Shown in pieces: positions 1 to 8,866 of a stretch of DNA of 40,566 nucleotides. This DNA comes from Myxococcota bacterium. GTDB lineage: Bacteria > Myxococcota_A > UBA9160 > UBA4427. The position numbers and the translations under genes are program-made. How positions within the stretch are numbered: position 1 is the first letter of the stretch; every line of letters starts with the position of its first letter. The stretch is from positions 1 to 40,566 of the forward strand of contig JAPKBZ010000037.1 of NCBI GenBank assembly GCA_028823175.1, read 5' to 3'. Under the pieces are notes generated by a model, which worked only from the letters and a program-made list of their open reading frames with translations, was not told the DNA's origin and searched no databases.

Positions 1-45
1 AGGGCGAAGACGGCCTTCAGCCGTGGGGCCTGGTCTGACAAACGC

Positions 46-83
46 ATCGCTGCCCCCGGCGTATATCGCTGCCCGCGGTGTAT
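46..83. repeat. Two tandem 19-bp repeats inside an inverted repeat
   Basis: Two adjacent units of 19 bp (46-64 and 65-83), each starting ATCGCTGCCC, match at 17 of 19 positions. They sit between the exact 8-bp arms GGTCTGAC (32-39) and GTCAGACC (87-94). Function is unknown. It could be a small intergenic repeat element or part of a structured RNA. Confidence 0.7.
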
Positions 84-110
84 GTCGTCAGACCCCAGGA
101 GGCCCGGGGT

Positions 111-143
111 GATTTATCTGAATCTGATGCGATTCAATAAATC
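111..143. repeat. AT-rich hairpin (long inverted repeat)
   Basis: The arm GATTTATCTGAATC (111-124) pairs with GATTCAATAAATC (131-143) around the 6-nt loop TGATGC, leaving one bulged base. The stem is about 13 bp and AT-rich in GC-rich surroundings. It has no U-run on either side, so it is not a classic intrinsic terminator. It could be an operator dyad, a processing site or a repeat element. Confidence 0.65.
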
Positions 144-315
144 GAAGGGGCTGGGTCGGGCGCAGAGTCCGGGTGGGTCAGCCTCGGCTCAACGAGTAGG
201 CCTGTGAGGCTGCCTTCTGGCCGGGCGTCCGGGGGGTGTGCCGGGGGTATGGCAAGTCCCTATAGGGGGGAGCCCCGTGACGGGCAGTCATCGGGGAGGA
301 AAACGCAAGAGCCAT

Positions 316-1434
316 TCAAGCCAAGCTCAGATAGCGACGGCTGATCTCATCCCATGAGTAGTCGCTAGCGCGGCGCAGCACGTTCTGCCTGAACCTCTCC
401 CGCTTGTCTTGATCGCGAACAAGATCAAGCAGGGCATCGGCCAAGGCTTCGGCTTTTCGCGGCTCAACCACAAACCCCGTCTCGCCATCCACGACCAGGT
501 CCTGACTCCCGCTGACATTTGTCACCACGGCCGGTAGGCCCGTGGCCATGGACTCCAGAACAACCAGCGGCATCATCTCCCAGATCGACGAAGAGAAGAA
601 GATGTCGGATTGCTGGTAGGCGCCCACCATTGCGTCGCCGTGCAAGACCCCGCTGAATCGGACTCGTTCACTGAGGTCCAACTCGTCGATGAGTGTTTGA
701 TGAGCACTCACCTTATCGCCTGCGATCACGTAGTAGACGTTTTCCTCTGCTTGCGCGACTCGCAGAAAAGCTTGAATCCCGGTCTTATAGTCCTTCTGGG
801 GGTGTTCCCTTCCCACGCTTAAGACGATCAGAGCTTCGGGCTCCAGGCCAAGTCGCTTCCTGAAGTCGAACTCCACCGACTTCTGAAACCTTTCCAAGTC
901 AACCCCATTGGGAATATCCCGAATCACTGAGGAACTTACCCCCAACTCTTCCATCATCCGACGAGCATGCGTGCTGATCGCGATGGCACCGATAGAGTGA
1001 TTGAGCGCATCCCGAAGCTGCCGGTCAATCCCATATCGCTTACGGAAGCCCCAATCAAAATGGGTAATGTCTCTACCATGGCAGGTGACCACATATCTTC
1101 TTCTGCCTCTAGCCGACTCCAACCAGTGGCCGGTCGGATAGCCCATATGCGCAGAGATGAAGTCGGGGTCGAAGCCTCGGAGAATCTTCTCGATCGAACG
1201 GCGCGTATAGCCCGAGAAAGGAAACCGGTGATACCCCAGTCGCGGGGCTCCTCTCATGGTTTGGAAACGAGCCACTGAGTAGTTGGCTTCTGGGTGTGTC
1301 GGCCGTTCGCTAACCGCATTCACGACCAAAACCTCGTGTCCCTGCTTCCCCCACTCCACCGCCAGGCTATGTACGACAAATTCCATGCCGCCCACAGCGG
1401 GCAGAAAGCTGGGAGATAAAATGGCAATTTTCAT
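316..1434 (-). CDS. Glycosyltransferase family 4 (GT-B fold)
   Basis: Predicted retaining GT4 glycosyltransferase of 372 residues, the usual length for the family. It would transfer a sugar from a nucleotide-sugar donor to a glycan or lipid acceptor at the cytoplasmic membrane. The N-terminal acceptor domain has the Gly-rich loop at residues 15-16. The C-terminal donor domain shows PNGVDLERF (175-183), VLSVGREHPQKD (about 204-215) and the EX7E motif (E286, E294), followed by the Gly-rich tail SGSQDLVVDGETG. The ATG start is preceded by GAGGAGGG at good spacing. The sulfotransferase gene lies 113 nt upstream on the same strand, so the pair may make or modify a sulfated surface glycan (inference). 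Donor and acceptor cannot be told. Confidence 0.92.
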   Translation of the reverse strand: MKIAILSPSFLPAVGGMEFVVHSLAVEWGKQGHEVLVVNAVSERPTHPEANYSVARFQTMRGAPRLGYHRFPFSGYTRRSIEKILRGFDPDFISAHMGYPTGHWLESARGRRRYVVTCHGRDITHFDWGFRKRYGIDRQLRDALNHSIGAIAISTHARRMMEELGVSSSVIRDIPNGVDLERFQKSVEFDFRKRLGLEPEALIVLSVGREHPQKDYKTGIQAFLRVAQAEENVYYVIAGDKVSAHQTLIDELDLSERVRFSGVLHGDAMVGAYQQSDIFFSSSIWEMMPLVVLESMATGLPAVVTNVSGSQDLVVDGETGFVVEPRKAEALADALLDLVRDQDKRERFRQNVLRRASDYSWDEISRRYLSLA

Positions 1435-1561
1435 CGGGCCCTCCTCGCGGCAGAGCGAAGGTTCAGTTGTAGAGTGAAATGCCCTCGCCCGATGATCTCC
1501 TCATCGAGCCAGAGTCGTTGATCTAGCAGCACGAAACAAAGATCGGACTTCTACCTGGCAC

Positions 1562-2548
1562 CTATAGAGAAGGCGCCTTGAGGGGCGGCCCGATCCACAG
1601 AGGGGGCCGCGGGAGCACCTCGCCGAACCGATACTGATCCAACCCGAATCGCTCCAATATCTGCATTGCTGAGCGCTCTTCCGCCTCAGTTACCTTTTCT
1701 CGCCACTTGCTCACAAGCCACCACGCCTGATCCCCGTCCATTGGGCCGTTTAAGGCATCCGCCGTAACCCGATCTGACTTCTTGGCCGTGGCCGAGGGCT
1801 TGTGCAGGCTCGCGTGCATCAATTCTGGCGCTTCAAGTTGCAGCTCCTCCGCCAATCCAGAGAGAATCGCCGCCGGCGCCAAAACCAGCTCCTCATAGCT
1901 GATCACGGTCCAGTCGCTCTCGGCTTCGCGCAGCGGGACCGCGTTCTGCAGACACCAATCCAGAACCCCTTTTTCGAGCCCGGAGCCCGCATGGAAGATT
2001 TCCCAGCCGAACGCCAGTTCCTCTTCGCTGAAATGGCCGCTGTAGTCACTGGTCAGGAAAGCTTCGAGCCGAGGCGTCACCTCACGCGATAGGCTGACTG
2101 GAATGGGATGCCTCAGGAGAAGAACAACTCGCGCATTGCACGACTCAGCCAAGCGAGCCATCTGCGCTTCACCCCCGTGCAGGATCTTCGCCAGGAGGCG
2201 CGAGGTCAAGGCCCGATATTGGGGCCAAAAAGGCGCTTGGTTGAGAAACCGTATGCGCCCACTACAGAGGCCCTCAAAATAGTTTTGAATCCGGGGCCAA
2301 GTCGCATCCTGATACAGTTCTTCCCAACTCGAAACCCCCAGTCGACGGGATATCTCGGGAATTCTCAGATCTAGAGGCTCACTGCATAGTTTGAATTTGG
2401 GTTGTGTCTGAATCAATTCCATCAGCCACGTCGACCCACTCCGGGGCGTGGTGAAAATGAAAACATTCGGGAGGTCGCCGGGGCGATGCCAATTCGCCAC
2501 CGAGCGCACTGCCAACAACAGCAACTCCTTCATGGATCGTCTCATCAT
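1562..2548 (-). CDS. PAPS-dependent sulfotransferase family protein
   Basis: About 328 residues. The N-terminal segment TTPRSGSTWL (33-42) is the 5'-phosphosulfate-binding loop of sulfotransferases. RHPIPVSLSR (146-155) is the matching 3'-phosphate-binding segment. The protein would move a sulfonyl group from PAPS to a hydroxyl on a glycan, lipid or small molecule. I chose the ATG at 2548 because GGAG lies 7 nt before it. A GTG four codons upstream (2560) is also in frame. The gene precedes the GT4 gene on the same strand, which suggests a shared pathway. There is no signal peptide, so it acts in the cytoplasm. The substrate is unknown. Confidence 0.88.
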   Translation of the reverse strand: MMRRSMKELLLLAVRSVANWHRPGDLPNVFIFTTPRSGSTWLMELIQTQPKFKLCSEPLDLRIPEISRRLGVSSWEELYQDATWPRIQNYFEGLCSGRIRFLNQAPFWPQYRALTSRLLAKILHGGEAQMARLAESCNARVVLLLRHPIPVSLSREVTPRLEAFLTSDYSGHFSEEELAFGWEIFHAGSGLEKGVLDWCLQNAVPLREAESDWTVISYEELVLAPAAILSGLAEELQLEAPELMHASLHKPSATAKKSDRVTADALNGPMDGDQAWWLVSKWREKVTEAEERSAMQILERFGLDQYRFGEVLPRPPLWIGPPLKAPSL

Positions 2549-2989
2549 TCCTGTCTCCACTTTTCTGTCCCGTGTAAGAACCGAGTCAGGAAGCGAAACG
2601 CGGCCCCCCCCAAAAAAAAGGACACGATCATCGAGACCATAGGAGAGACCCGGACCAAGCCAAAGAGCGGGACCTAAGTCGCTCTCAAACGGGCAGGAAG
2701 TTTGCTCAGAGATACAAAAAACGAGGTCCCTATTCCCAGCGCGCTGTAGGGGATAGGAGATTCAAGTCAGGTTCCGGCATCACTTCCGAGTATGGGCTTT
2801 ATGTTGAATTCCTGCGGGGAGCCCCGTCGCGGGCTGGGGGATTTGCATCCGAGCGCCCGAAGCTGACCTTCATTTTAGTCTTCGGAGCAGGTTGCAATGG
2901 GCAACCGCCGCAATCTTTACGATACTCCCGGTCGACCCGGTTGACAGAATGTGTCGGCTTATCCGAATTTATCGGTTCGAGGTGCAAAG
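2549..2989. other. Intergenic region between divergent sulfotransferase and NfeD genes
   Basis: Gene-free divergent spacer that must hold promoters for both directions. A run of eight C followed by eight A lies near 2604-2619. A 19-mer starting GGGGAGCCCCGT (2816-2834) repeats the one at 267-285. A perfect TTGACA stands at 2941-2946, just upstream of the NfeD gene, but I cannot find a convincing -10 box at the right distance. Confidence 0.5.
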
Positions 2990-3421
2990 GTGATCTGGTG
3001 GCAATGGTGTGCGCTTGGTGCGCTTCTCCTAGCAGCGGAGCTCGCAGTAGACGCAGCGTTCTATCTGGTGTTCTTGGGAATTTCCGCGATTGCGGTTGGC
3101 CTAATCGGCCTCACGCCCATTGCTCTCCCGATGTGGGGGCAATGGCTGGTGTTTTCACTTATCGCGGTCACTGCTCTCTTGCTCTTCCGGTCGCGAATCT
3201 ACAATAAGATTCGTGGAGAAACTCCAGACATCAAGCTAGGGGTGGTGGGGGAGACCGCGACAGTGAACGAACTCATTGCACCAGGCGCCACCGGGAGCGC
3301 CACACTGCGAGGTGCAGTCTGGCAAGTCCGAAACATTGGCATCGAGCCGCTGACTGCGGGAAGCCGGGCAGTCGTCGAAGAGTCCAAGGGATTGACACTG
3401 TCGATACGCGCCGAGCAGTGA
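2990..3421 (+). CDS. NfeD-like membrane protein
   Basis: About 143 residues, matching the short (YbbK-type) NfeD family. Two or three hydrophobic helices fill residues 5-66, followed by a soluble beta-rich OB-fold domain (about 80-140) with the phrase VVGETATV and the VW-Q-V pattern typical of NfeD C-termini. Short NfeD proteins work with SPFH/stomatin proteins in the inner membrane, in membrane organisation and quality control; the SPFH gene follows 75 nt downstream. I chose GTG at 2990, with GAGG 7 nt before it; a GTG at 2951 would add 13 polar residues without a good ribosome site. TTGACA at 2941 also argues for the later start. Confidence 0.88.
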   Translation: MIWWQWCALGALLLAAELAVDAAFYLVFLGISAIAVGLIGLTPIALPMWGQWLVFSLIAVTALLLFRSRIYNKIRGETPDIKLGVVGETATVNELIAPGATGSATLRGAVWQVRNIGIEPLTAGSRAVVEESKGLTLSIRAEQ

Positions 3422-3496
3422 GATCGGAAGTTACCCGGATCAAGTCTGGCAGTCGCACGTTTTTTCGATCGTACTCAACACAAGAAGGAGATCATC

Positions 3497-4435
3497 ATGG
3501 CGAATTTAGGGTTCATTGCAGCCATCGCAGTGGCGCTTCTGGTTATCGTGACCTTGGCCAAGAGCGCCGTGGTCGTACCTCAACAAAGCGTTTACGTAAT
3601 CGAGTTTTTGGGCAAATACAGAAAAACCCTTACCGCTGGATTTCACATTCTGGTGCCCTTCGCAGAAAGAGCCGCCTATCGTCACTCCCTGAAAGAACAT
3701 GCGATCGACATCGAAGAACAGATCTGCATTACGCGGGATAACGTGCAGGTCGGTGTCGACGGAGTGCTCTACCTTCAGGTGATGGATCCGAAGCTCGCAT
3801 CATATGGCATCGGAAACTACACCTTCGCAATTTCGCAGCTCGCCCAAACCACACTGCGTAGCGAAATCGGTAAGATCGATCTGGATCGAACTTTTCTAGA
3901 GCGTGCGACCATTAACGCCAACGTCGTACACGAAGTCGATCAGGCCTCAGATTCCTGGGGAGTCAAGGTTCTTCGCTACGAGATTAAAAACATTAAGCCC
4001 CCCCAGGATGTGCTCGCCGCGATGGAGAAGCAGATGCGTGCCGAGCGCGAAAAGCGTGCGACCGTGCTGACGTCCGAGGGCGTTCGAGACGCGAAGATTA
4101 ACGAGGCCGAGGGCTCGAAGCAGGAGGTGATCAAGCAGTCCGAGGCAGAGCAGTTGAAGCAGGTGAACGAAGCCAACGGCCAGGCAGCAGCAATTCTCGC
4201 TGTTGCAAGCGCCACAGCTGAGGGAATTCGGTCGGTCGGTTCAGCGCTAATTGAAGAGGGTGGTGATGCCGCGATGCAGCTACGGATCGCAGAACTCTAT
4301 ATCGACAGCTTCGGTGAGTTGGCCAAGGAAGCGAACTCGTTGGTGATTCCTGCGAATCTCAGCGATATCGCTTCAATGATCTCACTGGCTAAAACAGCCA
4401 CCCACGGTCAGTCGAATAAGCCCGAGCTCCTCTGA
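3497..4435 (+). CDS. SPFH/band-7 (stomatin-like, QmcA-type) membrane protein
   Basis: 312 residues. One N-terminal transmembrane helix (about 4-24) is followed by the SPFH domain, beginning VVPQQSVYVIEFLGKY, then a long Ala/Glu-rich coiled coil (about 175-240) and a C-terminal tail. Family members form large membrane-bound oligomers, often with an NfeD partner, and influence membrane microdomains and FtsH-type proteolysis. AAGGAG precedes the ATG. It most likely forms an operon with the NfeD gene just upstream, and the two genes converge on a lipoprotein gene. Length and domain order are normal. Confidence 0.93.
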   Translation: MANLGFIAAIAVALLVIVTLAKSAVVVPQQSVYVIEFLGKYRKTLTAGFHILVPFAERAAYRHSLKEHAIDIEEQICITRDNVQVGVDGVLYLQVMDPKLASYGIGNYTFAISQLAQTTLRSEIGKIDLDRTFLERATINANVVHEVDQASDSWGVKVLRYEIKNIKPPQDVLAAMEKQMRAEREKRATVLTSEGVRDAKINEAEGSKQEVIKQSEAEQLKQVNEANGQAAAILAVASATAEGIRSVGSALIEEGGDAAMQLRIAELYIDSFGELAKEANSLVIPANLSDIASMISLAKTATHGQSNKPELL

Positions 4436-4521
4436 GTGTCCCGGCCGAGAAGGCGTTGGCGAGGAAATCGGGGGGGCCGGTGGCGGAACTCTTTGGCTAT
4501 CTGACAGTCCGCAACACGAGT

Positions 4522-5118
4522 TCACTTGTCCCGAGCAGGCGGGAACTCTTTCAAGATTTTGGACACAGCCTCGGAAATCACTGCTCTGGAATCATCACTG
4601 CGTGATAGCCGCTTGGAAGCCCACCCGACCCAGACAGCCTGCTCGGTCTTGCTGTCGTACACTTCTATAGACAGCGTACCCTCTGTGTACTGCTGTACGC
4701 TGACACTGGAAGTCGAGTGCCAGCCCCCATATCGATACTGGCCGTAATACGGATAGGGGGTCATGGTCATCCCTGGCGACTGGTGGACATGAACTTTATC
4801 TTCAGATCCTACGCTGTAGGCCAGGACCATGTCTGGCACATCGGGTGACACGGCCAGCCAGTAGCCCAACTTCTCGAGCGTTCGGTTCACCGAGGAGCGT
4901 ATTCTCTGGTCATCGAGTGGGCTGATGAAGCTCGCTGTGGCCGTGCCTTCCTTGGCTTTGGTCAACGGTCCAGGACCAACCCATGCGAACATCTTGTATT
5001 GGCTCAGGTCAGCGGCGGGATCCACATCGAAACCTGTTTTCATCGGAGAGGCGCAGGAAAGCGTCCAGACAGTAAATAGAAAAGCTGCGAATAGCAGTGA
5101 TTTTTTTTGCGAGTCCAT
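4522..5118 (-). CDS. DUF4136 lipoprotein
   Basis: 198 residues. A short basic N-terminus, a hydrophobic core and the sequence TLSC (Cys22) form a type II signal peptide, so the protein is probably a membrane-anchored periplasmic lipoprotein. The Ala/Asp/Tyr-rich opening (DLSQYKMFAW), the segment DQRIRSSVNRTLEKLGY and the closing SEAVSKILKEFPP fit DUF4136, a family of unknown function. A Tyr/Gly/Pro-rich loop sits near residues 115-135. GAGGA lies about 10 nt before the ATG. It converges with the SPFH gene with 86 nt between them. No function can be assigned. Confidence 0.82.
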   Translation of the reverse strand: MDSQKKSLLFAAFLFTVWTLSCASPMKTGFDVDPAADLSQYKMFAWVGPGPLTKAKEGTATASFISPLDDQRIRSSVNRTLEKLGYWLAVSPDVPDMVLAYSVGSEDKVHVHQSPGMTMTPYPYYGQYRYGGWHSTSSVSVQQYTEGTLSIEVYDSKTEQAVWVGWASKRLSRSDDSRAVISEAVSKILKEFPPARDK

Positions 5119-5668
5119 GCGAATAAGATCCTCAGGGGGTTTGTTAATCCGGGTTGATGCTAATGGAAAATCTCAGCAATAATGCGATGGCCGTGTTTTT
5201 CTCATCCGCCAGCGCCTAAGCGCGCAGGCCTCCTGATTTTGCGCCATGGCGGATCAAGCTCTGGATTCTGATACGACAGGACTACGCGATCCCTCGTCGC
5301 CTAAAGAACCCGACGATTGCTCATCCAAGGTGAACTCTCGCACAGTGTGGTCATGGGAGTTAGGCCAAAGTTTTTCGGGAGATCCGTGACGAGGGCCGTC
5401 CCCTGACCGCCGCCCAGCAGGTCCTCTTTTGGGTCCGTATGACGCACTCGAACGAAGCGGTACGCACCGGGATGGACCTGCGCACGGACGGAGTGACGTG
5501 CTGAGACGCTCCTGGACGCTCTGTCGCGTACCGGTAGGGCTGGGCATACTCAGCTCTTCTTCGACCGGCGGCGCTCGCTGCTCGCCCGGGATCCCCGGGC
5601 CGATAGGGGCGCCCCCGAGGCCGATTCATCTGCGGACTTGCGGCGGAGGGGGCTCTTTTTCTGGATGT
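5119..5668. other. Gene-free stretch with a possible coding remnant
   Basis: No complete gene is visible. On the plus strand, about 5375-5503 has one frame that reads like protein (AKVFREIRDEGRPLTAAQQ, then VLFWVRMTHSNEAV) and ends at a TGA. It lacks an upstream start codon before the preceding stop, so it may be the tail of a decayed gene. Other frames here are low-complexity Pro/Arg/Gly reading of GC-rich DNA. The left part carries the promoter region of the minus-strand lipoprotein gene. Confidence 0.4.
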
Positions 5669-7306
5669 CTAGGCGACGATCCGCTCGAATCGCAGTTCCG
5701 GAAAACCCGAATCGACGGATTCGCGCAACCTGTCGTAGTAGACGTTCGCGCCCCCGAAGTAGATCAACACCCGCGATTGGTGGCCCTCGATATTGGCGCC
5801 CATCATCCAGGAGTGCACCTTGTCACCCTGGTTCATCAGGGTCTGCGCGTGTAATTCGGCCACATGAGCCGACCACTCATCCTCGGCAGCCTGCTGCGGA
5901 ACGGCGATATCGTAGCCCTCGCTCTCCATCTTTCTGATGCAGTCGGTGATGTACATGACGTTCTGCTCGATGGACGTGGGCAGGTTGGCGAAAGGCGCTT
6001 GGGGACCCGTCACTGTGAACAGGTTGGGAAAATCCGCCACGCAGACCCCCAGGATGGAATTGGAAGAGGTTTTCCACTTCTCCCTCAGCGTCTGGCCGCT
6101 GCTTCCGCGAATGGGAAAGGCTTCCAACGCGCCGGTGTAGGCCCTGAAGCCGGTGGCTAGGACGACGATGTCGAACTCATAGTCGTTCGCTGTTGTGCGC
6201 ACGCCTGTTTCCGTGATCTCGACTATCGGTTCGCGGTCTTTGATGTCAACCAAGTGTACGTTGTCGCGATTGAAAGCCTCGAGGTAGCCGTGATCCAGCG
6301 GCGGACGCTTGGCGAAAAGCGGGTAATCGTCCGTCGAGGGTGCGAGCAGATCGGCGGTTTCGGGGTCGTCGACGCGTTCCTTCATCTTGTTGATGATGAA
6401 TTCCGATGCCAGCCTGTTCGCTTCCGCATCGGCCAGCAAGTCGTCGAAGGTTTCGAACACCCAGCGAAAACTGCCGTTCCAGTTTTCCTCGAAAATCTGC
6501 TGCACTTCCTCGGGCGGAGTATCTGCCAGGTTCCGACCCACCGGGCTGTCGAAGGCCATGCCGAAGACATGATTGCGGCATTTGGCGATGATCTCGTCGT
6601 AGTTCTCCTTGATCTCCTTCTCCCACTCCGGCGTCATCGGCCGCTGCATGGCCGGGAGGATGAAGTTCGGTGTGCGCTGGAAGACGGTGATACTCTCGGC
6701 GTCATCGGCCGCGGCGGGGACCATCTGCACGGTGGTGGCACCGGCGCCGATGATGCCCACACGTTTACCCGCGTAGTCCAAGCCCTCGGGCCAGCGCGAG
6801 GAATGAAATAGCGGCCCTTCGAAGCGTTCCATGCCCTCGATTTTCGGGATCACGGGTTCGGATATCATGCCCATACCGCTGATGAAATACTTGCAGGTGT
6901 ACTCCTCGCCGCCGCCCGTGCGGACCCGCCATCGGCCGCTGCCGGGCTGATAATCAGCACCGACGACTTCGGTGTTGAGCTGAATATGGGGCCACATCTC
7001 GCACTTGTCGGCCACGAAGTGCATGTAGTCGTGGGTCTCTTGCCAGTCGGGATAGCGCTGGGTCCAGGACCATTCCTGCAGGATCTCCCTGGAAAAGGTC
7101 AAGCAGTAGTAGTAGCTCTCACTGTCTGTCATCGCGCCGGGGTAGCGGTTCCAGGCCCAGGTTCCCCCGATGTCGGATGCGCGATCAAATACACGCAGAG
7201 ACAGGCCGGCCTCGCGCAGGTGGTGAATCAGCGCGAGCCCGGCAAAACCAGCGCCGACGACGATGGCGTCAAAATTCTGGGGGTTGTCTTGATTGCTGTT
7301 CATCAC
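5669..7306 (-). CDS. FAD-dependent Baeyer-Villiger monooxygenase (CHMO-like)
   Basis: 545 residues, normal for type I BVMOs, which use NADPH and O2 to turn ketones into esters or lactones. The FAD Rossmann motif is GAGFAG (18-23), followed by GGTWAWNRYPG (48-58). The BVMO fingerprint FEGPLFHSSRWP (162-173) matches FxGxxxHxxxWP. A second dinucleotide motif, GAGATT, starts at 187, and ATGFRA stands near the C-terminal part. The gene starts 21 nt after the acyl-CoA dehydrogenase stop on the same strand, so the two are almost certainly cotranscribed. With the nearby esterase and P450 this suggests oxidation of a cyclic or long-chain ketone. The substrate is not readable, and assignment to the wider FMO-like superfamily is the fallback. 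Confidence 0.93.
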   Translation of the reverse strand: MMNSNQDNPQNFDAIVVGAGFAGLALIHHLREAGLSLRVFDRASDIGGTWAWNRYPGAMTDSESYYYCLTFSREILQEWSWTQRYPDWQETHDYMHFVADKCEMWPHIQLNTEVVGADYQPGSGRWRVRTGGGEEYTCKYFISGMGMISEPVIPKIEGMERFEGPLFHSSRWPEGLDYAGKRVGIIGAGATTVQMVPAAADDAESITVFQRTPNFILPAMQRPMTPEWEKEIKENYDEIIAKCRNHVFGMAFDSPVGRNLADTPPEEVQQIFEENWNGSFRWVFETFDDLLADAEANRLASEFIINKMKERVDDPETADLLAPSTDDYPLFAKRPPLDHGYLEAFNRDNVHLVDIKDREPIVEITETGVRTTANDYEFDIVVLATGFRAYTGALEAFPIRGSSGQTLREKWKTSSNSILGVCVADFPNLFTVTGPQAPFANLPTSIEQNVMYITDCIRKMESEGYDIAVPQQAAEDEWSAHVAELHAQTLMNQGDKVHSWMMGANIEGHQSRVLIYFGGANVYYDRLRESVDSGFPELRFERIVA

Positions 7307-7327
7307 TTTCAGCCTCGTCTGTTCGCT

Positions 7328-8632
7328 TTATGCATTTTTAGGCGGCAGGTAGTGTCCATATTTCTCAAGCGCCCGCTCTCGCTGGGAGGGGGTGTGATAG
7401 GTGGGGAAGAGGCCCGGCGCCGCGGCGTGATCGCGGAGTACCGTGCGCGTCACCGTCACTTTATGGACCTCGGTAGGCCCATCGACCATGCCCAATTCGG
7501 GAATATTAGCCCACATCGTCATCAGCGAAGTTTCGTCGGAAACACCAATGCTGCCGTGCAGCTGCATCATGCGATAAATAACGTCCTGCAGCACCCTAGG
7601 AGTGGCCGCTTTGATGGCCGCGATCTCCTTGCGCACTTCGCGGTTGTACTCCTTGTGCTTGTCGATCAGCCAGGCGGTATAGAGCACATGCAGGCGATAC
7701 TGAAGGATCTGGGTGTAGCTGTCGGCAATCTTGTCCTGGGTCATCTGCTTGTCTGCCAGCAATTCGCCCTTAGTGGTGCGGCTCAGAACACGCTCGCAGC
7801 CCATATCCAGCGCCTTCTTTAGTACGCCGACGGTACGCATGGCATGGTGTACGCGACCGCCTCCAAGGCGGGTCTGGGCCACGAGAAAGCCCTGACCCTC
7901 CTCCCCCAAGAGGTGATCCGCCGGCACCCGGCAGTCGGTAAAACGAATGTAGCCGTGTACACCGTCACCCTGCTCGACATAGGGGCCCACAGCGGAGTTG
8001 CGCAGGATTTCCATGCCCGGTGTGTCTCTCTCGACGAGGATGATGGACGCTCCCCGGTGGATAGGAACCTCGGGATCGGTCACCACCATGACCAGCAAGA
8101 ACTCTGAGAAGCGGGCATGGGAGGCGAACCACTTCTCGCCGTTGATCACCCACTCGTCGCCCTCGCGATGAGCCCGGCAGGTGAACTCGGCGGGGTCGGA
8201 TCCGGCCTGGGGCTCCGTCATCGAGTAGCAGGAGGCGATCCTGCCTTCGAGCAGCGGCGTCAGGTACTTCTCCTTTTGCTCGGGAGTGCCGAAATGCGCC
8301 AGTATTTCTGCGTTGCCGGAATCCGGCGCCTGGCACCCGAAGACACTGGGGCCGAACCGGCTGCGGCCAAGGATCTCGTTCATCAGGCCGAGTTTCACCT
8401 GCCCGTAACCCTCGCCTCCCAGTTCCGGACCGAGGTGGCAGGCCCAGAGGCGCTTTTCCTTGACAATTTTGCGGAGCGGCGCCATGGCCTGGAACGCCGG
8501 GGAATTGGGATCCCAAGGATCGCCCGGACCCCGGAAGATCAGATCCAACGGCTCAATCTCCTCCCGGGTAAAGGCCTCTATCCAGTCCAGTTGGGTCTGG
8601 AAATCGGGTTCGGTTTCAAAACTCCAACTCAC
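7328..8632 (-). CDS. Acyl-CoA dehydrogenase (FadE2/ACAD10-11-like)
   Basis: About 434 residues. The FAD signature CYSMTEPQAGSDP lies at 135-147, followed by the mid beta domain (GDEWVINGEKWFAS, about 158-171) and a helical C-terminal domain with MQLHGSIGVSDE. The catalytic-base region reads DGPTEVH (near 384-390) rather than the YEGT of short-chain enzymes, as in the FadE2/ACAD10/11 branch. It introduces an alpha-beta double bond into an acyl-CoA and passes electrons to ETF. I chose GTG at 8632 because AAGGAG precedes it at normal spacing. The open frame extends 61 codons upstream but with Arg/Ser-rich, non-homologous sequence. It leads a two-gene unit with the BVMO. Confidence 0.9.
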   Translation of the reverse strand: MSWSFETEPDFQTQLDWIEAFTREEIEPLDLIFRGPGDPWDPNSPAFQAMAPLRKIVKEKRLWACHLGPELGGEGYGQVKLGLMNEILGRSRFGPSVFGCQAPDSGNAEILAHFGTPEQKEKYLTPLLEGRIASCYSMTEPQAGSDPAEFTCRAHREGDEWVINGEKWFASHARFSEFLLVMVVTDPEVPIHRGASIILVERDTPGMEILRNSAVGPYVEQGDGVHGYIRFTDCRVPADHLLGEEGQGFLVAQTRLGGGRVHHAMRTVGVLKKALDMGCERVLSRTTKGELLADKQMTQDKIADSYTQILQYRLHVLYTAWLIDKHKEYNREVRKEIAAIKAATPRVLQDVIYRMMQLHGSIGVSDETSLMTMWANIPELGMVDGPTEVHKVTVTRTVLRDHAAAPGLFPTYHTPSQRERALEKYGHYLPPKNA

Positions 8633-8866
8633 GATGTCTCCTTGTTCGTCTGCTAGCGATGGCGGTCTTCGAAAAATACCCGTGCGAGAACTCTGACAAG
8701 ATATACGAATTGTGTGAAAGGGCCTGAGGCGGCGGGAAGCTGCGCGGTGTCGAATCGTCGTGTGTTGGATCGCCTTCCGTATATTCGTCGAGGGCTCTTG
8801 GGAAGATTCGGTCATCCATCTTTAGGCCGGGCTCAGTGCGTTCAGGGCCCCCACGATTCGGCCGCT

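Larger units (their letters stand above)
1..315. other. Gene-free, repeat-rich left end
   Basis: No open frame here has protein-like character. The stretch holds three structures: an inverted repeat GGTCTGAC (32-39) / GTCAGACC (87-94), a tandem duplication of 19 bp between its arms (46-83), and an AT-rich hairpin (111-143). A GGGGAGCCCCGT-containing 19-mer at 267-285 recurs at 2816-2834. The region lies downstream of the minus-strand glycosyltransferase. I see no U-run typical of an intrinsic terminator. Confidence 0.6.

Noticed and set aside
2941..2970. A sigma-70 promoter starting with perfect TTGACA
   Set aside because: No -10 box with more than a weak match lies 16-18 bp downstream, so I mention the hexamer but do not list a promoter.
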